Shown in pieces: positions 18,288 to 27,244 of a stretch of 64,000 bases of DNA; within the stretch, counting starts at the first letter, position 1; each line of letters opens with the position of its first letter. The stretch spans positions 1,922,001 to 1,986,000 of the forward strand of contig NZ_JABRVS010000001.1 in assembly GCF_013248905.1 (NCBI RefSeq). Direction: 5' to 3'. The notes under the pieces were generated by a model. It did not search any database. It was not told the DNA's origin and saw only the letters and a program-made list of their open reading frames with translations. The position numbers were made by a program, and so were the translations under genes. The stretch comes from Shewanella sp. VB17. Lineage in GTDB: Bacteria > Pseudomonadota > Gammaproteobacteria > Enterobacterales > Shewanellaceae.

Positions 18288-19313
18288 TCATTTCAGCAGT
18301 CTTGCTATTGGGTTCTTGGTGATGGCGTCGTCTAGGTGATTCGGGGCGAAGTGGGCGTAACGCATGGTGTCTTTGATATCAGAGTGACCGAGTATGTTTC
18401 TGAGTACTAATATGTTGCCACCGTTCATCATAAAATGGCTGGCAAAGGTATGACGTAATATGTGAGTCATCTGCCTTTCAGGGAAATTTAATCCAGTTCG
18501 CTTGATTGCCTGTTCAAATGATTTTCTGCAAGGTCTGAATAATGCACCGCGAACGTGGGGCAATATATCTGCTAATTCTTGTGCAATGGGGACGGTACGA
18601 TTTTTCTTACCTTTGGTTTTAACAAAGGTGATGCGGTTGTGGGCTATTTGGCTACCGCGCAATCCTTCCGCCTCTGACCATCGACACCCAGTAGCTAAAC
18701 AAATCATGACTATAGTTTTTAAGTGTTCATACTTGGCATTGCCACATTCGGTTAAAACGAGTGGGATCTCTTCTGGATACAGATACGCCAATTCAATATC
18801 ATCAATTTTAAATTGTTCTATCCCCTCAAGTGGATTAGGTAAAGACCATTCTCCCAGCTTTTTAAGTGTCGTAAACACAGTGTTTAAATATGCGTGTTCA
18901 TGGTTAACCGTATTAGGTTTTACTTTGTTTCTATTACCTTGGGCATCTTCAATTTCACCATCCAGGCGCATTTGCCGATAATGAGCAAAATCGTTAGCGG
19001 TTATCTTGTTAGCGATAGGGTCGCCCATGCCATCGCAAATCATATTAAGTTTAGTCATGCGTTGTTCAGGTTTCACTAGTTGGCGACCGTGTAAATCATG
19101 CCATATAGTTATTAATTCAGATAATTTACGGTTGTCGACTGCTTCACCCAACCATGGTTTCGATTCGACTTTTTTTAAAATATATGACTCATAGGCAAGT
19201 GCTTCTCCTCTAGTGGCAAAAGTTTTTCGTATGCGCTTGCTGTTACGGCCATTGGTACGTAAGTCGAGTTTCCAAGGCGTGTTACTACCGTCTTTAGTAT
19301 TATTAATAGACAT
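18288..19313 (-). CDS. int: Tyrosine-recombinase integrase
   Basis: 341 residues. Catalytic signatures of the C-terminal domain are complete: TGCRWSEAEGLR with the first Arg, HILRHTFASHF with His and the second Arg, LGHSDIKDTMRYAHF with the last His and the nucleophilic Tyr. The N-terminal half has the arm-binding and core-binding domains of P2/HP1-type integrases. It lies next to attL and would catalyse integration into and excision from the ssrA 3' end. Its start is 3 bp from the stop of the WYL gene, so the two may be co-transcribed. Confidence 0.95.
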   Translation of the reverse strand: MSINNTKDGSNTPWKLDLRTNGRNSKRIRKTFATRGEALAYESYILKKVESKPWLGEAVDNRKLSELITIWHDLHGRQLVKPEQRMTKLNMICDGMGDPIANKITANDFAHYRQMRLDGEIEDAQGNRNKVKPNTVNHEHAYLNTVFTTLKKLGEWSLPNPLEGIEQFKIDDIELAYLYPEEIPLVLTECGNAKYEHLKTIVMICLATGCRWSEAEGLRGSQIAHNRITFVKTKGKKNRTVPIAQELADILPHVRGALFRPCRKSFEQAIKRTGLNFPERQMTHILRHTFASHFMMNGGNILVLRNILGHSDIKDTMRYAHFAPNHLDDAITKNPIARLLK

Positions 19314-19316
19314 TAG

Positions 19317-20687
19317 TTAACTACTTGGGTTATCTGGGTAATTTACTAGAAGTATTAAAGCTAGCCAGCTAAAAGAAACTATTTTCGAACGAATAGAGTG
19401 ACCTTTACGAAGTGTGAACCAAGAAAAAATGATTGGCATAATAAAGACACCAATACCTAAAAGTAGGCTTACTTTTCTGTCTAATGAGTCAACGTTTAAA
19501 GTAGAGTTGTCATAATTATCTCTCGTGTTAATGCTTTTTATCGAGTTTGTTGTTTTGGGTTTTATTATAGGGTTTGGGTGATTTATTCCCAAGTAACTTA
19601 CTATGTCTTCTTTAGGTATTGCTTCACCAGTGTCCTTAATTATGATGTCACCTTGAATTCTATCGATCCTAAATTGTCTTGCTGCATTTTTATAAAAGCA
19701 AAAGCCATGTAAGTAGGTATATTCGTTTTGAACTAGTTTATCCAATCTGAATTCTCGTGAACTAGGTTCATTCTTAAAATCAACATAATCAAAAACTATA
19801 ACAATTGACTGTTCTAATGTGGTTGCAATATCAATTAAAGAGTCAGTTGACTCTTGGGTAGAGTAAGATGATGTATTGGGTGCTACAGTAGAAGGTTTAT
19901 CAATAACACCATCAATATCGCTGAAGCTAAGTAAAATATCTTTTGCGAGTTCTGTGACTATGTAATTGTTAAAGTTGCAATCAATGACATCAAGCCATAC
20001 TGCTGCTTTAAATTCTCTGGGATAATCAAAGTTTTCAAAAGATAAGGATAAGTCCGCTATATATTGTTGTTGTAGACTCTTTAGTAGTGTATTTAAAGTC
20101 GGTAAGAATTTTATGACAATAGGGAGAGGAAATAACGGTGTATTATTTTCTTGATAATTAATTAACTCTTTTATTAGTGATGGCTTACTTTGACTAACTT
20201 TAATGCCTAATGGTTTTACAATGGTTTTTAGCTCTGAGAGTTTATAATTAGAAAAAAAATTTGACCAATCCTCATCATCAACAAGTTCTTTCTTTTTGGC
20301 AATACCCGCCTTGATAAATGCTTTAGCGACATTATCGTTAATGACGAACCATTCATATTCATCTTCTAGTACATCGGGGTCATAAATATCAATAAAGTCA
20401 GACCAATACTTTTTAAGCCAAGAGTTAGTACCGAGGAAATTATTACGGTTTGACTCAATAACAGCATCAAAAGGCTCAACTTCAACTTCATAAGCGCATG
20501 CTGAATCGAAACAACGTTTATATATTGTGATAAATTGCTCAACGGTAGAGGGTTTGTAATCCTGTAGGTCAGCACGAAGTTCAAATAAGTCTGAAACATC
20601 TTTAAATTTTACAGAGGTCCCTTTGGGAGCTGGCATGCGTTTAGCTGTGTATTTGCCTGTTTCGTTGAAAAAATGGGAATGATTCAT
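19317..20687 (-). CDS. WYL-domain protein with SAP-like helix pair and C-terminal membrane segments
   Basis: 456 residues, not a known phage core gene. An SAP-like motif is at about residues 150-180 (LSELKTIVKPLGIKVSQSKP). A WYL-type domain is at about 290-370: IVIVFDYVDFKNEPSSREFR, then YTYLHGFCFYKNAARQFRID. The last 55 residues hold two hydrophobic segments (LLLGIGVFIMPIIFSWF and IVSFSWLALILLV). WYL domains sense ligands such as nucleic acids and occur in many defence-associated regulators. The combination with a membrane anchor, between int and cI, suggests lysogenic-state cargo such as superinfection exclusion. Function unknown. Confidence 0.6.
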   Translation of the reverse strand: MNHSHFFNETGKYTAKRMPAPKGTSVKFKDVSDLFELRADLQDYKPSTVEQFITIYKRCFDSACAYEVEVEPFDAVIESNRNNFLGTNSWLKKYWSDFIDIYDPDVLEDEYEWFVINDNVAKAFIKAGIAKKKELVDDEDWSNFFSNYKLSELKTIVKPLGIKVSQSKPSLIKELINYQENNTPLFPLPIVIKFLPTLNTLLKSLQQQYIADLSLSFENFDYPREFKAAVWLDVIDCNFNNYIVTELAKDILLSFSDIDGVIDKPSTVAPNTSSYSTQESTDSLIDIATTLEQSIVIVFDYVDFKNEPSSREFRLDKLVQNEYTYLHGFCFYKNAARQFRIDRIQGDIIIKDTGEAIPKEDIVSYLGINHPNPIIKPKTTNSIKSINTRDNYDNSTLNVDSLDRKVSLLLGIGVFIMPIIFSWFTLRKGHSIRSKIVSFSWLALILLVNYPDNPSS

Positions 20688-20713
20688 TTTAAATCCTTTG
20701 AACTTATTTTTAT

Positions 20714-21724
20714 TTAAACGCTTTCTAAAATTGAAACCACCTTACCATGCACTGTTGTTGTATTTGGATCTATAGGGTATTTGTCTGATCCATCGACATA
20801 ATATACTTTGCTGTCTGGTAATTGCTGTAACTCACCTATTTGGAATACGTCATTGATTGAAAATAGGTACATACCTTTTGTTACTGTCGAAGATTTTTTA
20901 TCGATGAAATATGAAGCCTTGTTGGTTATGGCCACAGCGTCAGTAGAAGGGGAAATCCCTATATTTAACCAAAAGAAATCATTGGCAATATACTTAGTTT
21001 TGGCAGTCAATTTGCCGTTTTCAAGTAAGTAGGTATTGCTACAGGCTTGTACACCGTTAGTTAAAGTTTGCTCAGACAAATTATCTTTAATTGCAGGTGC
21101 TACTGTATTCTCTTGAACCTTGCGATCCTCCCACTCGTAACCGAAGCATAAATAATGCATAGATGTACCAGTAGCTAAATGGATTCTGCAAAGCAACTCA
21201 TGCGGAGTAACTTTTCGTGTTTGCCAAGTAGACAAAGTACCTATGCTTACAGATGTAGCATTAGATAATTCAGTCCTGTTATTAAATTTTAATATTTGAA
21301 TCAGACGTTTAATTATTTGGGAACCGCCATCATAGTGAGCAGGTTTACCTAAGGGGTATCTGAAATACTTTAAATTTTGATTTATAGTTGCGTAACTTGG
21401 TGTCGTAGTAGGGTTGGGACAAAACTGCATAACGTTAATATCACCAACCACAGTATCAAAAAGAAGGTACTCAATTGAAATTCCTGTCGCTAAATGAATG
21501 CGTATTAACAGTTCATATGGAACTGTTGAACGTGTTTGCCAGGTTGCGATAGAACCAGGTGAAACACCTATTATCCCCGATAGTTCTACTTTACTTCGTA
21601 AATTAAAAATATGTAAAAGCCTGTCTATTACAACCTTCCCCCCCTCAACATTTAAAAGGTCTAATGTTTCATTTTGAATGTAATTCTGTTTTTTGTTGAC
21701 TTCGCTATCTGTTTGATCAATCAT
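20714..21724 (-). CDS. CI-type phage repressor with duplicated DNA-binding domain
   Basis: 336 residues. Two tandem copies of the CI helix-turn-helix domain are visible: residues about 28-89 (IDRLLHIFNLRSKVELSGII, then SIATWQTRSTVPYELLIRIH) and about 132-193 (IKRLIQILKFNNRTELSNAT, then TLSTWQTRKVTPHELLCRIH). The C-terminal 120 residues (LENGKLTAKTKYIANDFFW onward) resemble the CI oligomerisation domain. Relatives have one such domain. It should maintain lysogeny by repressing the divergent cox promoter. The catalytic Ser/Lys of LexA-type self-cleavage are not obvious. Confidence 0.88.
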   Translation of the reverse strand: MIDQTDSEVNKKQNYIQNETLDLLNVEGGKVVIDRLLHIFNLRSKVELSGIIGVSPGSIATWQTRSTVPYELLIRIHLATGISIEYLLFDTVVGDINVMQFCPNPTTTPSYATINQNLKYFRYPLGKPAHYDGGSQIIKRLIQILKFNNRTELSNATSVSIGTLSTWQTRKVTPHELLCRIHLATGTSMHYLCFGYEWEDRKVQENTVAPAIKDNLSEQTLTNGVQACSNTYLLENGKLTAKTKYIANDFFWLNIGISPSTDAVAITNKASYFIDKKSSTVTKGMYLFSINDVFQIGELQQLPDSKVYYVDGSDKYPIDPNTTTVHGKVVSILESV

Positions 21725-21805
21725 TATCTCACCAAGTGACGATACTGTTAAGTAGCCTTAGACACTACTCAACACCAAATACAATTGAATAGAGGGTAAC
21801 ACTAA
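21725..21805. promoter_or_regulatory. Lysis-lysogeny switch region between cI and cox
   Basis: 81 bp between divergent cI and cox, where P2-like phages place the opposed Pc and Pe promoters and their operators. GTAG-CCTTAGACA-CTAC (21752-21768) is an imperfect dyad that could be an operator half-site pair. GAGGGTAAC is the cox ribosome binding site. The assignment rests on position. Confidence 0.55.
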
Positions 21806-22012
21806 ATGACCAGATCTGCTTATCAAATTGCTAGCCCATTCGTATCATTTGAAGAGTATTCTCGGCTGTCTGGAGTGCCGATCAATACTATTCGTTGTAT
21901 GGTAAGGGAAGGGCGCTTGCCTATCCGCACCAAGTTAAAACCACAAGAAAAACCACTTATCAACATGTTAGCGTTAATGAGAGAAGCGGATGAGCAGTGT
22001 TTAGTTGCTTAA
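21806..22012 (+). CDS. Cox-like excisionase / regulator
   Basis: 68 residues, with a winged helix-turn-helix: VSFEEYSRLSGVPINTIRCM, then VREGRLPIRTKLKPQEKPLI. In P2 and HP1, Cox represses the lysogenic promoter and directs excision with Int. First gene of the rightward early operon, divergent from cI, as in HP1-like phages. Confidence 0.85.
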   Translation: MTRSAYQIASPFVSFEEYSRLSGVPINTIRCMVREGRLPIRTKLKPQEKPLINMLALMREADEQCLVA

Positions 22013-22079
22013 TCCGCTTACTATCACTTTGACTATTTTTCTCTTCAATTGAATATTAGCAAAAAGGAATTTTGCCGCT

Positions 22080-22613
22080 ATGTATGAAAATGATACGAGT
22101 AAACATAAAAACCGTCATGTGAATGGTTCTGTCCGTCAGTTTGCACATGATGAGAATTTAAAAAAGGTCGCAGAGGCCGCAAATTTTCACAGTTCACAAA
22201 TGCTACGCAACAAGTTGTGTTTAGAACAACCGCACCAACTTACGGTGCACGAGCTGGTGCAGATATCACGAGTAACTGGTAATCGCTGCATTGTTGACGG
22301 GGTGTTGTTAGATCTCAATTGTGCGCCATCGGTATCGTTAGATTCGTTGAGTTGTGCTGATAAAACCGAGTTAACCGACCGAGCGTTAGATATTAGCGCC
22401 AATGTCGCTCAGTTAGGTTCGCTGGCATTAGATGTAAAAGTAACAAAACGAATTACCGAGCGTATGCGGCATGAAACATTAAAACGCGCCAGTTATGTGA
22501 TGACCGAGCTTGCGATATTCGTGCATGACGTAGAACAGAAATTTCAAGCTATCCCAGTGCTAACCGTTGCGAGTGATGCACTGCAAGCGATGCCTATACC
22601 GGGTTTGATGTAA
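22080..22613 (+). CDS. Phage regulatory protein, CII (CP76) family
   Basis: 177 residues. The pattern SVRQFAHDENLKKVAEAANF, then MLRNKLCLEQPHQLTVHELV and the C-terminal helical MRHETLKRASYVMTELA match the phage CII/CP76 family found second in the early operon of HP1, K139 and many P2-like phages. It likely controls early transcription or copy number; its direct target is not known here. AAAGGAATTTTGCCGCT precedes the start. Confidence 0.85.
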   Translation: MYENDTSKHKNRHVNGSVRQFAHDENLKKVAEAANFHSSQMLRNKLCLEQPHQLTVHELVQISRVTGNRCIVDGVLLDLNCAPSVSLDSLSCADKTELTDRALDISANVAQLGSLALDVKVTKRITERMRHETLKRASYVMTELAIFVHDVEQKFQAIPVLTVASDALQAMPIPGLM

Positions 22614-22636
22614 GGCTTTTATAAAAGGAATAAATA

Positions 22637-22996
22637 ATGAATACATTAAAAAAAGATGAATCAGCAATAATGCCCGCAGTGATTAACGCGGCCAATGATG
22701 TTGAGTCTCCCACGTTGAGCGAGCGCTTTAATGATATTAGAGCCATGTTGGGTAGAAACTTTGCAGCAGCCCAATACAACAAATTAACTGACCAACAAAA
22801 AGCGATGATTTTGTTTGGTGCCCGTATTAAGCCCAGTTCTCACATTAACACCCCACTAGAAAGCATGACGTTCGAAGAACGTGAGCAGATCCGCTTATCG
22901 ATTATTGCCCTTAGAAATTTAGGCCAGTCATTTGGCGAGAGTTTATTAAGCCGTGACCAATTCAGCGTTAAAGCAAACCGTAAATTACATGCATAA
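22637..22996 (+). CDS. Early phage protein, unknown function
   Basis: 119 residues, soluble, AAAGGAATAAATA ribosome binding site 5 bp upstream. The central part reads FNDIRAMLGRNFAAAQYNKL, then TDQQKAMILFGARIKPSSHI. I do not recognise a domain. It lies in the early operon between cII and the replication gene, where HP1-like phages carry small DNA-metabolism or host-takeover genes. Confidence 0.7.
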   Translation: MNTLKKDESAIMPAVINAANDVESPTLSERFNDIRAMLGRNFAAAQYNKLTDQQKAMILFGARIKPSSHINTPLESMTFEEREQIRLSIIALRNLGQSFGESLLSRDQFSVKANRKLHA

Positions 22997-23061
22997 AAAA
23001 GCCACATTCGTTTGCACCGGATGTGGCCACATCAATTCAAACTAAACCAGACAGGATTAAT

Positions 23062-23307
23062 ATGAAATCAACACCGCAAAGCTTATCAATAAATCAGGTT
23101 GTTAGCAACGAAGCTAATCGCGTTATCGCCTCGCTGTATTTAAAAGGTTTCTCGTGTGAGCCGACCATTGTCGAGTCAGTGCTCGAATCGCTGCTTGAAA
23201 TTGCTCAGGTGGCAAAGTTGCCCGTCGCATCACAACTTAACATCCGCTTAATAGCTCTCCGCAATAAGATCCGAGTAAACCAAATACAAATGCAAGAGGT
23301 GGCGTAA
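23062..23307 (+). CDS. Early phage protein, unknown function
   Basis: 81 residues from ATG 23062; the longer reading from 23023 uses a weak start. Helical, with CEPTIVESVLESLLEIAQVA and a basic C-terminus. Its stop overlaps the next start (TAATGA), showing translational coupling in the early operon. No recognisable domain. Confidence 0.6.
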   Translation: MKSTPQSLSINQVVSNEANRVIASLYLKGFSCEPTIVESVLESLLEIAQVAKLPVASQLNIRLIALRNKIRVNQIQMQEVA

Positions 23308-23585
23308 TGAGTGCTGATAATTCGAGCCAAGACGCATGTTATATCGCGGAGTTAGACAATCGCTGTTTTTTACGGTTGCTAAAAATTCACCTCGATGGAT
23401 TTAATCAGGCTGTTGAGGATGGTTTTTTTTCAACTGCTCATTATCACTTAAATACCATCTCTGCAATGCGTTCTCTATCAAACATTGTGCTGCAGGGGGA
23501 TTTTGTTGATGAGTCGCTGAGCGCTCTTTATTTCCTATTGCTAGCAGCAATTAAAAAATCTCAGTCAGAAGGGGCGCTTAAATGA
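23307..23585 (+). CDS. Early phage protein, unknown function
   Basis: 92 residues; ATG overlaps the previous stop by one base, and its own stop overlaps the next start by four. Acidic, helical, with FLRLLKIHLDGFNQAVEDGF. No domain recognised. It belongs to the tightly overlapping early operon. Confidence 0.65.
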   Translation: MSADNSSQDACYIAELDNRCFLRLLKIHLDGFNQAVEDGFFSTAHYHLNTISAMRSLSNIVLQGDFVDESLSALYFLLLAAIKKSQSEGALK

Positions 23586-24193
23586 AATTATTTAATGTTG
23601 ATCCAACCGAAGTTGAAGTGCTCACTGTTTTTGCTATCAATTGTTTCATGTGTGCGAACACTCATTATGTTCAAAGAGAAAGAACAGTGGGGGATGCAAT
23701 TAATAGCGCAGCTAAAGACGGTTGGCACGGTTATGAAATTGACAGTGAAACTTGCTCTGCTGCGTGCCCTACATGTATTCAAGAAGTGAAAGAAAATGAA
23801 GCGGAAAATTTTACAGAAACGGTTGAGTTAAAACTACGAGTTAGTCCAAGTGCAACTAGCATGACCATTTTGGAAAAAGAAGTGAGGGGAGACATTAGGT
23901 CATGCGAGTTATTTCCTACAGCGGGTCCAGTCTGTGATACCAAAAAAGATTTTGTTTTAACCCCGCTAGAGGAATTTAGACACTACACGGCTATCAGCAA
24001 AATGAAGGCTGTTAACTTGTATTTTATTCGTGAATTCGCTTTAGAGCAGTTAGAAATATCCAAAGATGCTGCACTTGTTTCATTTTGGAATGGCAATCGG
24101 GACAGTATTCCATTTATGAAGGCTGATGCTTTTGAATGGGCTCAACTTGCTAGAGGCCTTGCTCGTGAAATTAAAAAGAAGGGTGGTTTATGA
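23582..24193 (+). CDS. Early phage protein with a CxxC zinc-ribbon-like N-terminus
   Basis: 203 residues. The first 65 residues hold two cysteine clusters, CFMCANTHYV and CSAACPTCIQEV, which could bind one zinc ion. The C-terminal half is helical (FRHYTAISKMKAVNLYFIRE). It overlaps both neighbours by four bases. A DNA- or RNA-binding role is possible, but the family is not recognised. Confidence 0.65.
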   Translation: MKLFNVDPTEVEVLTVFAINCFMCANTHYVQRERTVGDAINSAAKDGWHGYEIDSETCSAACPTCIQEVKENEAENFTETVELKLRVSPSATSMTILEKEVRGDIRSCELFPTAGPVCDTKKDFVLTPLEEFRHYTAISKMKAVNLYFIREFALEQLEISKDAALVSFWNGNRDSIPFMKADAFEWAQLARGLAREIKKKGGL

Positions 24194-24453
24194 GCAAAGC
24201 AAACAAAGCCGCCTTTGAACATATCTTGAGCCATTATCGCGGCAATAAACAATCCCTTGTTGGTGAAATCAAGATACTGATTGATAACGATAGCGTGATC
24301 GACAATGCGCGCCTAGTGAATATTGCTAAATATTGCGGTGCACTTGATTGTTTGTATTGGCAAGCGCTGGGTAACGACCTTACCAATTTAGCCAAAGGGA
24401 TCCGTCGAACACTCACTAAAGCTCATGCGTTTCATGGCATCGAGGGGTTGTGA
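24190..24453 (+). CDS. Early phage protein, unknown function
   Basis: 87 residues, basic and helical (FEHILSHYRGNKQSLVGEIK). The stop overlaps the start of the replication gene (TGATGG), so it is coupled to gpA translation. No domain recognised. Confidence 0.65.
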   Translation: MSKANKAAFEHILSHYRGNKQSLVGEIKILIDNDSVIDNARLVNIAKYCGALDCLYWQALGNDLTNLAKGIRRTLTKAHAFHGIEGL

Positions 24454-26789
24454 TGGATTTCGAGCAACTCGAACGCCAAGCCGGGATTAATCTCTCGGCT
24501 ATTTTTTTGACTGTTTCCGATAAAGCAGATCTTAATTGGTCGAAAAGGCAGCTTGACGGGTTACCGGATGAGGTGGCCCGCAGCTTATTTAAGGAGTATT
24601 TACATAAGTGGCGCGCGGACAAACCTCGCGCTAAACGCAATGCCAACATCTGGCTGCGTAAACGGGTAATCGCGGTTAATGACATGCTGCACACATTCCC
24701 AATACCCATTTGGCATTTACAAACCGATGTACGCCGTGCAGCCATAGCCCACGAATGGGCTAATCGATGTTCGACATTACTGCATAACGCCACCGAATAC
24801 GGCAGTACACAAATTGACGCATTAGAGCTCGTTAATCGGGTCAAGCAGCCTGCCGACATGTGGAGCTTTAGCCCACCAATGCCCAGTGTTAAGCATTACC
24901 AAAAGCGTAAGGAGAAAGGGGAGTTTGATAACGACCCACGGATGTATAACGCCATTGCAGGTGCCATTGCCCGATTAACTGATGAGTCGTGGTGGCTGCG
25001 AAAACTGGATAAAACATTTCGTCAATATCAAGAACACGCCGCCATAGTCACAGGTAAGGTACGCGCTGGCGTGTCTGCTTATGTTTCCTATCAATGTTTA
25101 AAGGCCTACCAACAGCGTAAACAGGCCGCAGCGGCATGGTTAAATCAAATGCTCGTGGTTAACGAAGCACAAGGGCTAGAGCTTAGCCTTGCAGAAGCCG
25201 TGGCTGCATCGGTGGCTAACCCTGAAAATCGCCGCGCCGAACTCATGGTGCGTATGCGTGGATTTGAAGAACTTGCCATCGACACGGGTTACGTTGCCGA
25301 GTTCTATACCATCACCTCACCGAGTCGCTACCACTCATGGAAAAAGAGTAAACAAGGGCCGTGTTATTCAAATAAAAAATATGACGGCGCCAACCCAAAA
25401 CAAACTCAAGCGTATTTGTGCCAACAATGGGCCAAGGCTCGCAGTAAATTAGCGCGTAATAATGTCGACCTGTTTGGTTTTCGGGTGGTAGAGCCGCATC
25501 ACGATGGCACCCCACATTGGCATATGGTGCTGTTTATGCGCCCCGAACAATTAGCGCTAGGGCGTGGCATTATTCGCGATTATGCGCTTGAGCATGATTT
25601 AGATGATTTTGGTAAAGCTCCCCACGATATTGAAAACGACTATCAACGCTATCGTGCTCGTTTTGATTTTAAAACTATCGATCCAGAGCAGGGCAGCGCT
25701 ACGGGTTATCTGACCAAATACATCGCTAAAAACATTGATGGTGCCTACGTCAACAGTGACTTTGAGGCGGAGTCATCGGGTAAGCATGGCGCAGATGGTG
25801 TGACCGCATGGGCTAGCACATGGAATATCAGACAGTTTCAGCAAATTGGTGGGCCCTCGGTCACAGTATGGCGTGAGCTGCGCAGACTACGAGAAGAAGT
25901 TGAAGGCGATGAAATATTAGAGCGAGCTCGTAGCGCGGCAGACTCAAGTAACTGGCAACGCTTTATTGAAGTGATGGGTGGGGCGAGTTGTAAACGTGCC
26001 GATCGCACCATTCAGCTAGCCAAAGTGGTGAATGAAGCCGCCAATCTCTATGGCGAAGATGTCACCAAAATCATGGGGGTGATGTCGCGTGAAAACCACA
26101 CACCAATCAACACCCGTCTCGAGGGGTGGGAAATTAGAGCGCCGCGCGATGACAGCAGCGAACCAGATGCGTTTGATTTGGCTCTTGACTCTTCTTTTGA
26201 TCTTGCTTCTAAAAGTGGCGACAGCCGCGCACCTTGGAGTTCTGACAATAACTGTACGCAGGTGAAAAAACAGCCTCAAACCTTGAGTGATCACGACCGA
26301 CAGTTAATGACCGAGGCTAAAAAGTTGGGACTCGAGCGCGACAGCATTAAACGTTTACGTGCAGGCGCAGTGATTGATAATGCGGTTAATGGTGTTAGCC
26401 AATATGTTCGTCTTCGAAATGGCATCTTAATTAGCAGCAAACAGCCACCAATGCCAGCGAACGCCAGCGCGCAAAGTGAGGGCGATTGGTGCGACAGCCA
26501 TACCGACCAACTTATTGATGCGGCTAACCGAGATAATAATGCCGCGATAAATAAGCAATTGCGCAAAGAAGCTTGGTCGCTGCTCGATGCTAAAGGTGAA
26601 CACGATGGGGATGTTGACCAATGGCTGCTGGATATGCCGCGTCAGCATCACCAACTTGCAATGGACCAGTTGCAACAAGTGATTGAATTGCAGCAATACG
26701 AGCACAGCTTTAATACGCCAATAACATCAGAGTCCGAGCGATGGCCTGAGCATGAACCAGAGGAAAATAACGAATATGAATTGTTCTAA
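24453..26789 (+). CDS. P2 gpA-type HUH replication initiator endonuclease
   Basis: 778 residues from ATG 24453 (a GTG at 24450 is also possible). The HUH motif is EPHHDGTPHWHMVLF (about residues 346-360). The two active-site tyrosines are in YLTKYIAKNIDG (about residues 418 and 422), the exact P2 A arrangement. It nicks the phage origin and joins its 5' end for rolling-circle replication. The origin in P2 lies within this gene; I could not place it here. Confidence 0.95.
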   Translation: MDFEQLERQAGINLSAIFLTVSDKADLNWSKRQLDGLPDEVARSLFKEYLHKWRADKPRAKRNANIWLRKRVIAVNDMLHTFPIPIWHLQTDVRRAAIAHEWANRCSTLLHNATEYGSTQIDALELVNRVKQPADMWSFSPPMPSVKHYQKRKEKGEFDNDPRMYNAIAGAIARLTDESWWLRKLDKTFRQYQEHAAIVTGKVRAGVSAYVSYQCLKAYQQRKQAAAAWLNQMLVVNEAQGLELSLAEAVAASVANPENRRAELMVRMRGFEELAIDTGYVAEFYTITSPSRYHSWKKSKQGPCYSNKKYDGANPKQTQAYLCQQWAKARSKLARNNVDLFGFRVVEPHHDGTPHWHMVLFMRPEQLALGRGIIRDYALEHDLDDFGKAPHDIENDYQRYRARFDFKTIDPEQGSATGYLTKYIAKNIDGAYVNSDFEAESSGKHGADGVTAWASTWNIRQFQQIGGPSVTVWRELRRLREEVEGDEILERARSAADSSNWQRFIEVMGGASCKRADRTIQLAKVVNEAANLYGEDVTKIMGVMSRENHTPINTRLEGWEIRAPRDDSSEPDAFDLALDSSFDLASKSGDSRAPWSSDNNCTQVKKQPQTLSDHDRQLMTEAKKLGLERDSIKRLRAGAVIDNAVNGVSQYVRLRNGILISSKQPPMPANASAQSEGDWCDSHTDQLIDAANRDNNAAINKQLRKEAWSLLDAKGEHDGDVDQWLLDMPRQHHQLAMDQLQQVIELQQYEHSFNTPITSESERWPEHEPEENNEYELF

Positions 26790-27003
26790 CCTTAACGCTA
26801 GCCACAATGACCAGATTCATTTGCAGGCATGTTTAGCCAGGTATCAACGCTGCAAACAAAAGTTGGATTTCTGCAATCGTGCACTTGTTCGTCAATGGCT
26901 AGATGCTCTGCCAGACGGTGAGCGTGAGCAGTGCCGAACCGTATTAAATAATCTAGTTGCAGTGCGCCGTAATAAAAGAGGTCAACATGAAAAATCGATC
27001 TAA
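26776..27003 (+). CDS. Small phage protein, unknown function
   Basis: 75 residues from ATG 26776, overlapping the end of gene A; GAGGAAAATAACG supplies the ribosome binding site. It contains three cysteines and a helical stretch CKQKLDFCNRALVRQWLDAL. No domain recognised. Confidence 0.6.
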   Translation: MNCSNLNASHNDQIHLQACLARYQRCKQKLDFCNRALVRQWLDALPDGEREQCRTVLNNLVAVRRNKRGQHEKSI

Positions 27004-27244
27004 AACCAAAGTTATCTTATTCCCTGGTCACGAAACTGTGTCCGGTATCGATGCCCTGATAAACATGACCCGTATAACCAGTGAGGCGAAAATTAATGCT
27101 TTAAAAGCTCACTTAGTGGATGGGTTACCCGCAAAACATGCTTATTGGCGTCATCACGTTGACCAGCAGCATTTTAGCGAGGCGCTAAGAAAATTAAATC
27201 GAGCGGCAGAACTGGCACTGAAATATAGTGAGGCACACAAATGA
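26987..27244 (+). CDS. PapB-like transcriptional regulator
   Basis: 85 residues from ATG 26987 with AGAGGTC upstream. The core SEAKINALKAHLVDGLPAKH, then FSEALRKLNRAAELAL is the PapB/adhesin-regulator type helix-turn-helix, common as a small regulator in P2/K139-like phages. It overlaps both neighbours. Target unknown. Confidence 0.65.
   Translation: MKNRSKTKVILFPGHETVSGIDALINMTRITSEAKINALKAHLVDGLPAKHAYWRHHVDQQHFSEALRKLNRAAELALKYSEAHK

Noticed and set aside
18502..18981. 159-residue plus-strand ORF
   Set aside because: Antisense to the integrase catalytic domain.
24416..24859. 147-residue minus-strand ORF
   Set aside because: Antisense to the replication gene A start.
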